From assembly GCF_040954835.1 (NCBI RefSeq), contig NC_090697.1:880501-944500 (forward strand): DNA of 64,000 nucleotides. Reading direction: 5' to 3'. Below are positions 12,801-24,999 of this stretch, piece after piece. The position numbers were made by a program, and so were the translations under genes. The notes under the pieces were generated by a model. That model searched no databases. It was not told the origin of the DNA and saw nothing but the letters and a program-made list of their open reading frames with translations. The stretch is from Lepisosteus oculatus (taxonomy: Eukaryota; Chordata; Actinopteri; Semionotiformes; Lepisosteidae). How positions within the stretch are numbered: position 1 is the stretch's first letter; each line of letters starts with the position of its first letter.

Positions 12801-14180
12801 AGAAAACAGTCCGAATTCCAGATACAATAAAGAGGAAAGGTCAGAGATAACACCCTTTTCTCTTGGTAAAGTTAGTTTCATTTACAATCAATACTTCATA
12901 GTCTTTGCTCCAAAACTACATGCTTTAAAGAATGCATTGCACCATTGCTGTAAGATCACACGCATACTATTTATTTTTAAAATAAAGTTAAATGTTAAAA
13001 TATTGTTGTCTTTAGTAAAAATTGCAATAGCTGAGGAGAGAAGACTTCTTAAACGGTTTCTGAGTTTGTAAGGTTATTAACCATGAGAAGAAAAGAGTAA
13101 GGACTGGAATATATGGATATACTGCTACTGTTACAGCGGACATGTTGTCTGAATGGTTAGTACAAACACTAAAAACTCTAAACTCCACATCCAGGAGACT
13201 GGGGTTTGATCACGGACTGTCAGACCAAATCTTTATGATGCCCCCCACCAAGGGTAGCACGAGTGGTGACTGTCAGGGCATGCGCCAGGCATGCTCACTG
13301 AAAGCAGGTCACGTGGTCTGCTCAAACAAGAGCAGTGAGCTCAGCGGCCCCTGGACTATAAATAGAAATGAGCATCAGGTGCCCACAGACAAGCAGCTGT
13401 CTCCAGGTAGAGGCGGCACTCATTAATATCATTAGTCATAACTGCAGGGGAACAAGAAATCACAGTGCAGCTCAGTGAAGTTTTGATGCAGATTTATTAT
13501 TATGGAGAGGCCCTTCTGGAGAGCAAAACAGGGACACATCAAAACGTACAGCATCTTCTACTGCTACGCTCTTAATGCATTCATTCTCAAAGGCCTTTTA
13601 TAATCCTAGTACAGCCCTAGGCAATCTCTTGTGTTACCATCAATGTCAAGACACAGACAAAACATATTTAACCACAGAGTGTTAAAGGGCGTTCACACAG
13701 TACCAGTCCCAGAATGCACACTCTAATGGCCAGCTGGACGATAGAACGGGTTGTCTGCCTGAATTCTTCAGTAACTAAGTTTCATTCAAAGTTCCCTCAG
13801 TCTGTAACTGGGACACATCTCTCCTCAGATTCTGTATAACTGAAGTCTTTCATTGTGATCTGGGCTTGTTGTGCTCAGCTGGGACTGAAAGGACTGGGTT
13901 CTAAAACTGGGTGTGGAGCATACAAATGACAGATAAAACAAAGCATCATAATGTAAATAAGAAATACTAATGTGTGAAACAATGAATTCTCTCAGGTGTC
14001 CCAAAAATGAACAAATCGACCTTTGACAATTTATTACAAGTTTATTACAAGGATTTATAAACCTTTAGAACCTGATTTCGAGTATCTTATATTTCTGTCT
14101 TTACTACCTAATCCAGCCTTGTTTGTGTGACTAAAAAAATGAATGACATCATAATTGGCTTCTTGAAAGTCCCTTACTAT
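9886..14180. other. No gene recognised
   Basis: AT-rich, with short frames only. The stretch around 13140-13420 contains a tRNA B-box-like GGGTTTGATC near 13202 and may be an old SINE, but I cannot define its ends. Confidence 0.45.
11258..11300 (+). repeat. Short hexanucleotide repeat, unit ACTGGG
   Basis: About seven copies of ACTGGG or ACTGGC in tandem. Read on the plus strand this gives alternating Trp and Asp, on the minus strand Pro-Val repeats. It explains the small open frames here. Confidence 0.9.
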
Positions 14181-14567
14181 AGCAGCAGCCATATCGCCCT
14201 GCAACTCACAACTGGCAACCCACTGAAGCTCAGCAGGTGTGAGCCTGGTCAGTACCTGGATGTGAGACCTCCTGGGAAAAACTTAGGTCCCTGCTGTAAA
14301 ATACCAGTATTTCTTGAAGAGAGTAGGGTTGTAACCCCGGCGTTCTGGCCAAATTTCCCATTGGCCTTTACCAATCATGGCCTCCTAATAATCCCCATCT
14401 TGAATTGGCTTGATTACTCTGTTCTCCTCCCCACTGAGAGCTGGTGTGTGGGGACCGTTCTGGCGCACTATGGCTGCCGTCACATTGGTGGTGGTGGAGG
14501 GGAGTCCCCATTACCTGTAAAGCGCTTTGAGTGGAGTGTCCAGAAAAGCGCTATATAAGTGTAAGCA

Positions 14568-14608
<41 letters not shown>
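14181..14608 (+). mobile_element. 5S-rRNA-derived SINE (SINE3/Deu-like), copy 2
   Basis: The head matches 5S rRNA more clearly than copy 1: GCCATAT.GCCCTG, then TGAAGCTCAGCAGG, then GCCTGGTCAGTACCTGGATG, then GAGACCTCCTGGGAA. The body is shorter than in copy 1 because a central part is missing. The tail TGTAAAGCGCTTTGAGTGG then AAAGCGCTATATAA ends in an (ATT)n run at about 14569-14608. Confidence 0.88.
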
Positions 14609-14609
<1 letters not shown>

Positions 14610-14879
14610 GACCATCTCACATAACTTCTTAGAATACACTAAAACCAACAAACTGAAAAACAGTCATCCTCAATTTTCCAGTGCTGAAAAAGAATAATGT
14701 AAGATCTACTTTTTCATTTGCCAGTCCAGCACGATCTACCAGTGTGAATTTGAAGCTCTGATATAGGGAAAACAGACTGTGGACACATCAGTACAATAAC
14801 GATACCCATCACTAAAATGACAGCAAATAAAAGCAAGTTACTCATGCTACAGTGAACAATGTTCCCCATTTTAGAAAAA

Positions 14880-15460
14880 ATAATATCCTACCTTAATTTG
14901 AGCATTGGCACTGAGATCCTTACTTGAGAACACTTGTAGTTTTTTTGAACGTGTTGACACTGCAGCTCGACATTCAGCAGTTCAGTCACTGGCCATCCTA
15001 ATTGGGCATATTCACCGTGTTTAGACGACTTGAGAAACAGTATGATTTCAGGCAACAGCTGTCTGAAAATCGCCAAAAATGTTTGTTTTTGAAATCTCCA
15101 AACAGAAAGTCAGCAGCCTCAGCAAACGCTTTTATTATGACTTCTCGATCCCTGAATGACTTGTGTTGAGCCAGGACGTGGCTCACACGGCACGATGCGA
15201 TGATTGCCGCTTTCAAACTTGTATTAGGCCTCGTGAAAACCGACTGCTGCTAGTTGAGATTTAAAATTTTCCACTTTTCTTTAGCTCAACTCACCTTTAG
15301 CGGGAAAGTCCACATCATACGTTTTGTGTGCAGTTTTGAAATATTGTTCTATATTTCCCCTTTTCGCGAAGAAGGTAGCATTGCAGATTTGAATCCGAAA
15401 GTCCCAAAAAATAATCATGCTCCCATTCCTTGTGGTAACGGTAAGTTTTCGGTCTCTTTG
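14880..15460 (-). pseudogene. Decayed hAT-type transposase, N-terminal part
   Basis: Read from about 15460 down, the minus strand gives pieces in the order expected for the hAT transposases related to ZBED5 and GTF2IRD2-like proteins: QQSVFTRPNTSLKAAIIASCR, then VSHVLAQHKSFRDREVI, then AFAEAADFLFGDFKNK. The part before this piece is broken by several stops, and the frame is lost again shortly after FKNK. The catalytic RNase-H-like domain is not visible. It is a molecular fossil rather than a gene. The family call is from remembered sequence patterns. Confidence 0.65.
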
Positions 15461-18400
15461 CTTCTTCGTTTTCGCTCAAACGCTATAACTATCACATAGG
15501 CAATCAAACTTATCACACTCTTGGCGAATTTGTCACGGCCAGTCTGTTTCGCTCCACTTTGCATTGTAGCGAATGTGGGGTTCGTGCGTCAGTAACACTC
15601 GTTATTTACGGAGCTCCTGTAGCCTTTTCCCCCAGTGTCAGCCAGCACTCAGGGAAGAGACTTTTACAACCCGTTCGACAAGGGTCAAACACATACAAGG
15701 GCAGTAAAATGTTTGATATGACATGCACAGATCTGAATACATTTTTAGGTTGTCGAAAAAAGTAAATAGTCAAATTGCCCATTTATTTTTAATTTCTTGC
15801 GATCGATCGACTGGTTGGGCACCCTTGCTATAGAACTGGAGGTATGTATAAAAGCCCATGGTAATGTAGTGCTCATGTAACAGCAGATAAATACTATTCT
15901 CTACAGACAATACGAATTTAAAGATTCCTGAAGTGAGTACTCCTATACAGTATTCACAAACAAATATTTAATATATAATATGTAACTTTCTTTAAATTAT
16001 TTCACACAAAGAGTTTAAAAACCTGAAAAAATCAAATGAATGATTGAACTTATATTGCCTAGAGCTCTTGGAAACTGTGGTAATACAATCAATTTTATCA
16101 TGTTTGCATTTCTTGCTCCATGGAGAATGAAAATCAAGAATTAATTTTGGATATCTGGTGGATACTTCCTGAGTAAATAAATCATTAAGTAACAATGAAG
16201 GTTTGACTCATTGCAGCTGAAACTGTAATCCATCATAATGGTGGTTTGAAAAAGCCATTGAAAATGATTCTTTTAAACCCATCAGAGTTTCTCAAAAATA
16301 GTTTTAAATTACCAAAAGACATTCTTTTTTTTCGGAAAAGAACTGTGGAATTAAAATAATGAACGTTATCAGCAAAGTGGGATGAATCATACACCCCTGA
16401 AAACAGAGGAACAGACTCAGCATTATCAATATGCTGTCTGCTTCTGATGAAGATTGTCTGCTATTCATAAAGACTTCAAAGAAATCAGAAAAAAGAAAAG
16501 GAGATATCATTCCATGGGATCAAATCAGCCAAACGGTGGAGTGGTACTAGTAAAAATAGCAAAGTTAGGAGTATAGAGTAGGTTTATATTATTATATCAG
16601 GTTGCATGATGTTCATTTTTAAGTGCTGACTTTCATTGGTAGAGTTTTTTTTAGCTTTGGCAAGCTTCACTGGTGAATTGGAGGATTTCTAAGCCATTGG
16701 GGTTTGGTCTAGGGGGCAGTAGTCTCTCCCAGCTCACCTGTCCTGTAAATCCTGAACTAGTGCTCTCGACTGTACGACAGACAGGCCCTGGTGCTGTTTT
16801 TCCTTCCGGCGGTCGGACTACAGACAAGAAACTCCTCAGACACTCTTCCTCCTCCATGTGCCCCTGCTTGGTCAGTTGCAAGGTCTGCTCTCTTCTTTTG
16901 CCTGATTCACTACAAAAGAGCCCAGACGAGACGCAAATAAAGCAGATTGCAAAGATCTTCACTGTCGCACGTCTGTATGCAGTTACAGGAAAACTGGGTG
17001 AAGATGTTACTGTGATTTTTATATAAATTAAAAGAAAACATTATTTATTCTGTGGAGCTAGGCTTGATGTATCAACAAACTGAAAAAGAAAATAAGTCTG
17101 TAGTGAAAACAATTGTTTTTCCAATGATAATGCCAATTTGCAAGAATAATTTATGATTCTACAGCAATGCAAATTTGTGCTCGAAGCATCAACATTGACT
17201 TAAATGAACGAGCTGCTCCACCTGGACAGACCTGTCTGCTCTGTAGACGGCTGGTCTGGTGCTGGTGGGGCTGTAGTGGCCTGAATGAGCGTGTTCACAC
17301 GGCAAAGCTGTAGCCCTCGTTACGCCGCATAGTGTGCGGACTCAGTGATGTTGAGGCTATGGCTCGGAGAAGGCCACGTCACAGGCTCTGCTCGAGGGTT
17401 CTGTGCTCATGGGGTGTACAGAGAGAGTGCTTCAGGACACATTTTAAAACCCCTCATCCTGGCCCAGCTCCTCTTCTCAGATCAGTGGAGACAGCTTGCA
17501 GACAGGTGCTCAGTGTGCTGCCCAAGACACATCACTGCCCTTCATTATGGTTATAAGACTCTCCTGGACAAACTGCTCAGCATGTCAACAGCGTTGTGCA
17601 TTAATTAAGGATAAATTAACTTTCTTGCGACCATAGAGATGGGCATCATTTTACATACTGTTAGTATTGTCACTCCTTGCATCAGTCTAAAGAATGGTCT
17701 GCATTTGTCTTTCTGAGATAAGAAATCGAAGGCAACGTAAAAAGATTAAAAAATACTTTTTTTCCATATCTCATAAAATAAACAAGTAGGTCAGGATAAT
17801 TGATCTTTTCCAAACTACTTGGGCTGTTGACAGTTGTATGTTTCATCCTTCAAAAATGTGAGATAAATCAAATTATAGCTATGGCATATCATTTAAAATT
17901 AAGAAACTTCATGCTCTAGGCTTCCTTTTAAAACTAACAAAACAAAGAAAGAAATAACAGCTGTGTTTCATAAATGAGAATCTATCATATTAAAAGAGCA
18001 CTGCTGGGAACAGTATTCATGTTTAAATGTCAAATGTATAAATACTGGACAAACAGCTAGTGATGCCTGTGCTAGGAATAAACCTTTGGAATATACAAAA
18101 ACATTTTTTTCTTTACAATGCCTGGAATCAGACAGTTTTTGTGTCTAAAAGAGAAGAGAAAGTATTAAGATACAAAATGGCAAATAGAACTAGAGGCGTT
18201 GTGCTGAAAATTAAGATAATAAGATAATCCCCTGCAGGCTGTGAATTACTTAATTCCCATTTCATTTTATTTTCATTTCAAAAACAAAATCTTTAATTAT
18301 AGCTGATTAAAGACTACTAATAACAATCACATTTATTTATACAGAACATTATTTGAAGTACAGAAGACTTCAAAAGCAAGATGGTCTTTGATAGGACATT

Positions 18401-18765
18401 GACTGCCTTAAGAAAAGGACAATAATTCCTGTCGGGACTGAACAAGCTTGGTGTTCACACACAGCAAAAGGCTATCTCAGCCCTCGGGGCTGCCTTCAAA
18501 ACCTCATGAATTCTTCATAAAGCAGATGATACTTGATACATGATACTTTGAAAGTGTTTTCATAGTTAAGGATCTGGTAGAGGGTGGGAGATGTAATTGG
18601 TTCAGTCATGAAGCACTCAGAAGTCACTGGTTCTCACTTGGGTCTTGTCACTTGCTGTTACTAGTGCAGTCACCGACAGAGCAGTCAGAAAAGGGTCTTC
18701 TCAGTTTCTAGTGACCTGGCAGAATCACCGTTAACTTTCCTGTAAGGTTCTGTTGCTTGCGGCAA
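15461..18765. other. No gene recognised
   Basis: Only short frames. A minus-strand frame at 16651-16962 (103 codons) starts with a hydrophobic stretch that resembles a signal peptide, but it has no family match that I know and no splice or promoter support. Confidence 0.45.
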
Positions 18766-19309
18766 TAATAATAAACAATAATAATAATTAATAATAATCT
18801 AAAGGTGGCCTCTCAAGTGCTTTACAGAATGACAATGTTGCACATTACACAATGAAAATACACAGTTAGAGGAGACAGTAGATGAGGGTACTGAATGCAG
18901 TAGGAGCAGAGGGGTAAAGAACAGAACCAGTTAAGTAAAGAAGAAGGTATTGAGTCTGGATTTAAAGGAGTTTAGAGAAGTGGACTCTGATTTCCTTGGG
19001 GAGAGATTCCAGAGCTTTGGAGCATAACAGGAGAAGGCCCTGTCACCCATAGAGTGTAGACGGGCTTGGGGGTCAAACAGGGCACCTGAATTAGAAGAGT
19101 GAAGGTTGTAAGTAGGACGATAGTAGCTCAGACAGATACTGAGGTGTCAAGCCATGCAGAGCCTTATAGTTGCACATGAGGATTTTGAAGTCGATACAAA
19201 ACTTGACAGGAAGCCAGTGCAAGGACTCCAGGACAGGGGTAATGTGATCACTGGCACTAGACCTGGTCAGGATTCTGGTTGTCGAATTTCGGACATAATG
19301 ATGTAACAT
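18766..19309 (-). mobile_element. L2/CR1-type LINE, 5'-truncated 3' end
   Basis: The minus strand encodes the typical last part of the ORF2 protein of fish L2-like LINEs: SDHITPVLESLHWLPVKF, then YKALHGLTPQYLSELLSSY. After a frame change come DPQARLHSMGDRAFSCYAPKLW and a Phe-rich end. The 3' UTR has TGTAAAGCACTTGAGAGG and a TTATTA-rich tail near 18766-18800. This is the same kind of tail the 5S-derived SINEs carry. The copy is truncated at about 19309, the usual result of incomplete reverse transcription. Confidence 0.82.
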
Positions 19310-19795
19310 TATTATGAGTTTTAAAAAAACAAGTGCACATTATAAATGTAGAAAAAAGGATGTGGAGGGCCTATCTGCGGTAACAATGGGTTTGCCACTG
19401 GAGACAGTTGAAAAGACTCTATTACTGTAAAGAGATTAATTGGGTGTCAAATATATCATTGATGAAGACTCACATTCTGCAATCTTGCATGGGTGTAATT
19501 AGTAAGGATGGGGTATGAAAAGAGGTGGTTGGGTTTAAGGAAGCAGTCTGGGGAGACTGCTGTGGAGTTTAGTAGTAGGAGCTTCGCTTAAGTTTTGAAA
19601 GACTTGAGATTGATCCTAAACAAAGCTTCATGCATCTTTATGTGACTGTCATTGTGGGTGTTTTGGGGCTCAGATACTTGAAGCTTATTTTTCTAGGGCT
19701 GGGGTCTATCACAGCACAGCAAATATAAGTACAGCTCAAAAATATAAAGCTTCCAGGGAAAATAAAGCCCTACATGTCTTGGAAGAAGGTGTGGC

Positions 19796-19905
19796 CTTCC
19801 AAGTGGCTCAAAGGGGGAAAGCCCTCTCCCAAGTGCACCGTGAGCTCTGTGATCACGGGTTCGAGCCTGGGTCATGTCACTAGCTGACTTTGAGCAGGAT
19901 TTTTA
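19796..19905 (+). mobile_element. Possible tRNA-derived SINE, second family, copy 1
   Basis: A B-box-like GGTTCGAGCC lies at 19858-19867 and an A-box-like TGGCTCAAAGGGG near 19804. The stretch after the B box (CTGGGTCATGTCACTAGCTGAC) resembles the sequence after the B-box-like element at 32092. No CCA end, anticodon arm or acceptor pairing is evident, so it is not a tRNA gene. Confidence 0.4.
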
Positions 19906-20229
19906 AGTGGCGGAGCACTGCCGAGGACAAGGTGGACCAGCTCAGCTAGGACTGTCTTAGCTCTCAGCAGGGACTTACAGACATGTGATGCTGTTGTTGA
20001 CAGCTGTGAGCCAAGATTGCGAAAAGCACACAACTGGCCTTTCCAAAATTCCCCTCTAAATGCTCGTATTTCACATCCAATGGTGACAAGACAAACCTGT
20101 GTCCAGTTCCAAGCAGTGTGACTACTATACCAGTAGCCTTAAATTTCTAAAATTGGACACTACTGTGGAATTGTATTTTATGTTCATCCCATCTTGTGAA
20201 AGTTGTCTTCATTTATCAGAAAGCTCTTG

Positions 20230-20690
20230 TAACGAAACAGTTCTTCCCTAAGAAGACGACACAATCCGGGGTAGAGTGAGAATACACAAGGAAAAAAGGC
20301 ATGCGGGAGTCGGGAATGAAAACAGGGGACATGTCCATGGTGCGCTGGTGTTAGGGGGAGGTGTGGCCGAGGCAAACACTCCAGAAGAAAGTCCAAGTGG
20401 GAATCCAAATGGAGGCAAAAGTCAAAACCAGGCAGTCCATCCAAGACTGACAATTTAAAACGGGAACTGGGTCAGAACCAGCAGGGAACAGGAATAAAAA
20501 ATAAAACCTTAACGGGACCAGGCGCTTCCAGGTCCCGGACTCACCTGGTGCGGAAACCAGAGCAGAGCCTGGATTAACGTCAGTGTCTGGCTTTTAAGGG
20601 GGGCTGGAACAAGGAACAGGTGCGGGGAATGAAGCAAACAAGGAAGAGCCAGAGCGCCCTTAAGGGGGAGTGACTCCAATCATGACAGCT
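20230..20690. repeat. Possible interspersed repeat, unclassified
   Basis: GC- and purine-rich block with sharp borders against AT-rich DNA. It contains a GGGACCAGGCGCTTCCAGG-type segment and ends near CAATCATGACAG. The style resembles LTR or large DNA-element ends in fish genomes, but I see no paired copy or target-site duplication in this window. Confidence 0.25.
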
Positions 20691-20984
20691 CTTTGACCAT
20701 TATCATGTTACTGCTAATATTAAATATTGAATACTGATCTCAATGTGTTTCCTCTTTTAGTGGTGCTGTTTACAGAAAAGCAGGAAAAGTTTAGAGAACT
20801 CAATATGCTCCTGCAGGCTTCCATTGTGCTTTCAAACAACAAAATGCTTTTATTGGATTTTATTTCAGAGAACACATTGGATACATCAAGATGTACATAA
20901 ATATGATCCTCTTGTTTCCTGGAATTCAATACTTTATGCCAAATATTACATCTCCCTGTGCAATGATAATGATTGCAGTAAATC

Positions 20985-21480
20985 ATCATAAAATTTATGA
21001 AAGAAGGCAAATTCAGCCTATCTAGCCTGTGTGGTGGTTAGTAGTTGTGACTGGTAGCTTGTTTAGGATTCCCATAACCTTTGGATAATGAAGTGTCTCC
21101 AGCTCATGGTTCAAAATGAATTTCCATGTAGTTTCCACTTGTACCCAATGGTTTGATTCACTGTTCATCCATTGACCAAATGTCCTTTGACAAAATCTGA
21201 GGGTTGTGAATACTTGTATCAGGTCCGCATATAATCTTCTCCAGTCTATTCCAGACTAAGAAGGTTCAGTTCCTTGAGCCTGTCAGTGTAGGACAAACCT
21301 TGGAATATATCTGGTTAATCTTCTCTGTACAGATTCCTGAACACCAGTATTTTGTATAATGTGGTGACCAAAATTGTACACAACATTCTAAATAAGGCCT
21401 TGCTGCAGTGTAATACCATTTTAACATTACATCCTCCGATATATATTTTACTTCATTTATTTCCACTTGTCTAAAATTGT
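20985..21480 (-). mobile_element. CR1-type LINE 3' end
   Basis: On the minus strand the part near 21440-21360 encodes a decayed form of the CR1 ORF2 end, AARPYLECCVQFWSPHYTK. The following bases correspond to the 3' region that in other copies ends with a 'GGGCTGAATTTGCCTTC'-like segment (here near 20985-21030). Several stops interrupt the frame. Related 3' ends appear at 42528-42710 and 46185-46320. Confidence 0.7.
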
Positions 21481-21900
21481 AAATGGTGTCAACATAAACA
21501 CAAGTCTGTTTTAATAAGAAACCTCTTCTGGCTCAGGCTTTTCCATTGTGTATTTTTAGTTTATGTTCTTACTACCTCCATGCAAAACCCTGTGCTTGTC
21601 TACGTTAAACATCTACTACTAGATGTCTACAAAGTCAATATTTTAAGCAGGGCTCTCGCCTATTGATTGAAAGGAAAGCTTGTAAATTTGTGTGACTGGT
21701 AACATTTTTCACACTTAAAAGTACAAACATGTTGGACCAAATAGCAGTTGCCATTTTGAAAGAAAGGAAAGTTAGATGTTCCCTTATATCAACCCTTTTG
21801 GAGAGATTAATATGGATTTGTTCATCATTAAGGCTGCGCTGTTTGTGTTCTATATTGTACCCTGAACATCACAAAGAAAAATGGGTTGCAAATGATGTTT

Positions 21901-22050
21901 CCAGCTGAGGTGTGGTGAGAGTACTGGTGCACTATGGCTGCCATCGCATCATCCAGGAGGGACTACACACTGGTGGTGGTGGAGGGGAGTCGCCATTACC
22001 TGGAAAGGGCTTTGAGTGGAGTGTCCAGAAAAGCGCTATAGAAGTACAAT
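21901..22050 (+). mobile_element. 5S-derived SINE, 3' fragment, copy 3
   Basis: Only the last 150 bases of the SINE are present, from GGTGTGGTGAGAGTACTGG through CACACTGGTGGTGGTGG to the tail CTTTGAGTGGAGTGTCC and AAAGCGCTATAGAAG. The 5S-like head is missing. Confidence 0.8.
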
Positions 22051-22196
22051 TGTACAGACTGTACTCTTGACATGCTTGTTTTAACTATTTTATCGTTGTG
22101 ACTGTTGAAATGGAAAATTAAAAGCTTGTGGTTTCATTAAAACTACAAACCGAGTGATGTGTTGGTTCAGTGGTGGAACTGGTAGAAAACGCAGAA

Positions 22197-22643
22197 GATT
22201 GTACGGATTGGAGTGAGGATTGTACAGATTGAAGTGAGGATTGTACAGACTGGAGTGAGGATTGTACAGATTGAAGTGAGGATTGTACAGACTGGAGTGA
22301 GGATTGTACAGATTGGAGTGAGGATTGTACAGATTGGAGTGAGGATTGTACAGACTGGAGTGAGGATTGTACAGACTGGAGTGAGGATTGTACAGATTGG
22401 AGTGAGGATTGTACAGACTGGAGTGAGGTTTGTACAGATTGAAGTGAGGATTGTACAGACTGGAGTGAGGTTTGTACAGATTGAAGTGAGGATTGTACAG
22501 ACTGGAGTGAGGTTTGTACAGATTGGAGTGAGGATTGTACAGATTGGAGTGAGGTTTGAACAGATTGGAGTGAGGATTGTACAGACTGGAGTGAGGATTG
22601 TACAGATTGGAGTGAGGTTTGTACAGATTGGAGTGAGGATTGT
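22197..22643 (+). repeat. 21-bp minisatellite, about 21 copies
   Basis: The unit is ATTGTACAGATTGGAGTGAGG, written here minus its last base as ATTGTACAGATTGGAGTGAG. Variants change the inner G/A (GGAGTG or GAAGTG), T/C (GATTGG or GACTGG), and ATTG/TTTG. The unit is a multiple of three, so one plus-strand frame (22213-22683) stays open and reads as a seven-residue VRIVQ[IT][GE] repeat. There is no sign of promoter, splice sites or function, so I treat the frame as a by-product. Confidence 0.95.
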
Positions 22644-23027
22644 GTTAATCCTACTTTGGACTAGTACACACTGCCCTTCCTAAAATTACCCCTTGAATAG
22701 GGAAAGTAATTTCTCATCTCCCTCTGCACCATGTGTCATTATGGTGGGTGCTGCACGTCGGGGGTGGCTGATTGAAGTACAGAAGAAACAGAAATTTGAA
22801 GTCTTCGCACTTCAGCACAGAGCAGAACATTTGAAAAACACATTATTTTACACATTATCTCATCTAGAGATCTAATTATCCACATAATGTAACTGGATAT
22901 GTCACTGCAATAGAAAGTATCACTTGCTTGTATAAAAGTTGGCTATTTCATATTTGTCTAAATAGTGTATTAAAAACTGCATCTTGCAACACAAATGTCA
23001 CAGGTGAAAAGGTATTAAAAGATTTTC

Positions 23028-23033
23028 TTTATT
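23028..23033 (-). terminator. MAN1A1: Candidate poly(A) signal of MAN1A1
   Basis: AATAAA on the minus strand, about 2.76 kb after the stop codon and just before the sequence turns into ordinary flanking DNA. Confidence 0.4.
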
Positions 23034-24986
23034 CACAATCGTGTAACAAATATAGTTATTAAAAACTTTGCAGCTCCTTATCATCATTAATTCCATAATG
23101 TCATAAGATTTATATAAATGTATAGTGGCATATTTGCCTGAATGGATTATTTACATATTCAAAACAAGAAAACGACACTTTTCACATATTAAATTGCATA
23201 TAAATGAAAATAAACTATGTGCAATGGAATGATTATCAGCAACATTGTACAGTTACATCTTTATGTTTTAACAAAAACCATAAAGAACAACTTTACAAAA
23301 AGGCATTATAATATAAGATGGCTCTTCATGATATGCAACCACATAAGTTCAATTTGAAATTAACACCACGATTCTTAAAGACTTGAGGAGATGACTTATT
23401 ACTGAATGTTATACAGCACATTAAAGTTCTGAGTAACTCTACAGATAACCACCAAGGCTTAGCTTAGCTGTTTACCCTAGCAAATGATTGTAGTTTTCAT
23501 TTTACTTGACATGGATTTTGATAAGTAATTATCCATTAAAACAAACATTACCAAAGAAACAAGAAACATTAAAAGAATGCTAAAATACAAATCAATACAG
23601 GAATATTTTAGGGAGATAAATTAACCCCTGAAACAATATCAAGTACATAGATTGTCACAGTGTAATGTGAATATTTTCCCTTCCACTGAATGGTATATGA
23701 CTGAGCACAGGTGAAAGTCCAGCTGAAGATCACACTATACCTCATAAACACAGACTCTTGCCCCAGACAGTGTATTTACACAGGAAATGAACTGACACAT
23801 GTCTAAAAAATTGCACATACTGTAGTTTACATTCATAGAAACGTATACAGTAAGATTTGTAACAAAAATATATTAAACCAAGACAAAAATCTGACAAAGA
23901 AGCAAGATTTTAGGCTGCCATTTTCCCAAAAATAACATGTATGCCTCCTGAAGAGAAAATACCCACGGCCTAAAATGTTCATTAGGTATAATATGGTGTA
24001 AAAAAGGCAATTAAAATCAATACAGCCAGTCAAATATATATGATGAATCTTAAGCAGACAAAATTAGATTCCCTTATAAGTCTAATAACCTCATGCAGCT
24101 AAAAGCTCCAGTTTAGGTTCCAGCAAAAACATGCACATTTGCTTTGTGAAATGTCACCTCACTGTGCACAACGCTTACTGTTAGATGTGTTCTACCAGAA
24201 TTCCCGACTGGAAAGAGTATCCAGCTTAAAGAACCCCCAGAAAGGTGAAACAGTTGTACTGAATTTACAGCCCCCTAATCTTACATCTCCTGTACAGTAT
24301 ACAGATGACTAGTTCAAAATATAATCCAGTGTAGAACAGAGTCAATGTAAGCATTTCTTGCATCTCTCCATTACAATTTGTGTCTTCTGCTTGTGCTTGT
24401 TTGTAACTGGCTGGGATATTCCTACTACACACACATCAGTTAATCCATATCAACAATTTGTGCTTTCAAGGAACAACGGGAGGGAGGGAAACGTCCTATA
24501 ATTTTTACTCTTAACACTGTAGCCCCACTCGCATACACTCATTTATCCACTCAGGACTGACTCAAGCGCTTACACTACGTTATCTCTTCCTACTGAATTC
24601 TGCACGGCAGGGAACACAACTCCAGTTAGAAATTATTAACAGTAGCTTAATAATTAATAAAAAAGGGACCTGCATAATACATACTTTAAAAATCCCATCT
24701 GACATTTTCTCACAACAAACTAACAAGCAACTCCTGCACAAATCAAACTAAAGAGCAAAAATGCGCTTTGGATAGACAGATCAAAGAAAGATCCTACCTA
24801 TCTTACAGTAAATGGCTTAATTTATGATGCTTTGACACAATTATAACTTTAAATGATATACATAATATACACTCTTAGGAACACATACGAGGGGAACCGT
24901 AAAGAGACGATCACGTTAATGCAAGGTTTTAAGTAGACCAGCACTCTGAATGGGTAAGCAGTTTGGAGAAAAAGGGATACATTTTT

Positions 24987-24999
24987 CCAGTAGGTGGCA
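24987..24999 (+). promoter_or_regulatory. CTCF-like motif
   Basis: CCAGTAGGTGGCA matches the CTCF core pattern and lies inside the inferred MAN1A1 3' UTR. Sequence match only. Confidence 0.3.

Noticed and set aside
16651..16962. 103-codon frame with a signal-peptide-like start
   Set aside because: No family match that I know, no supporting signals, and length within chance for this window.
1..22000. Exons of the gene that lies next to MAN1A1 in human (FAM184A)
   Set aside because: No frame resembles its coiled-coil protein; I cannot support its presence here.
22213..22683. 156-codon repeat protein
   Set aside because: Produced by a 21-bp minisatellite whose unit is divisible by three; no gene signals.
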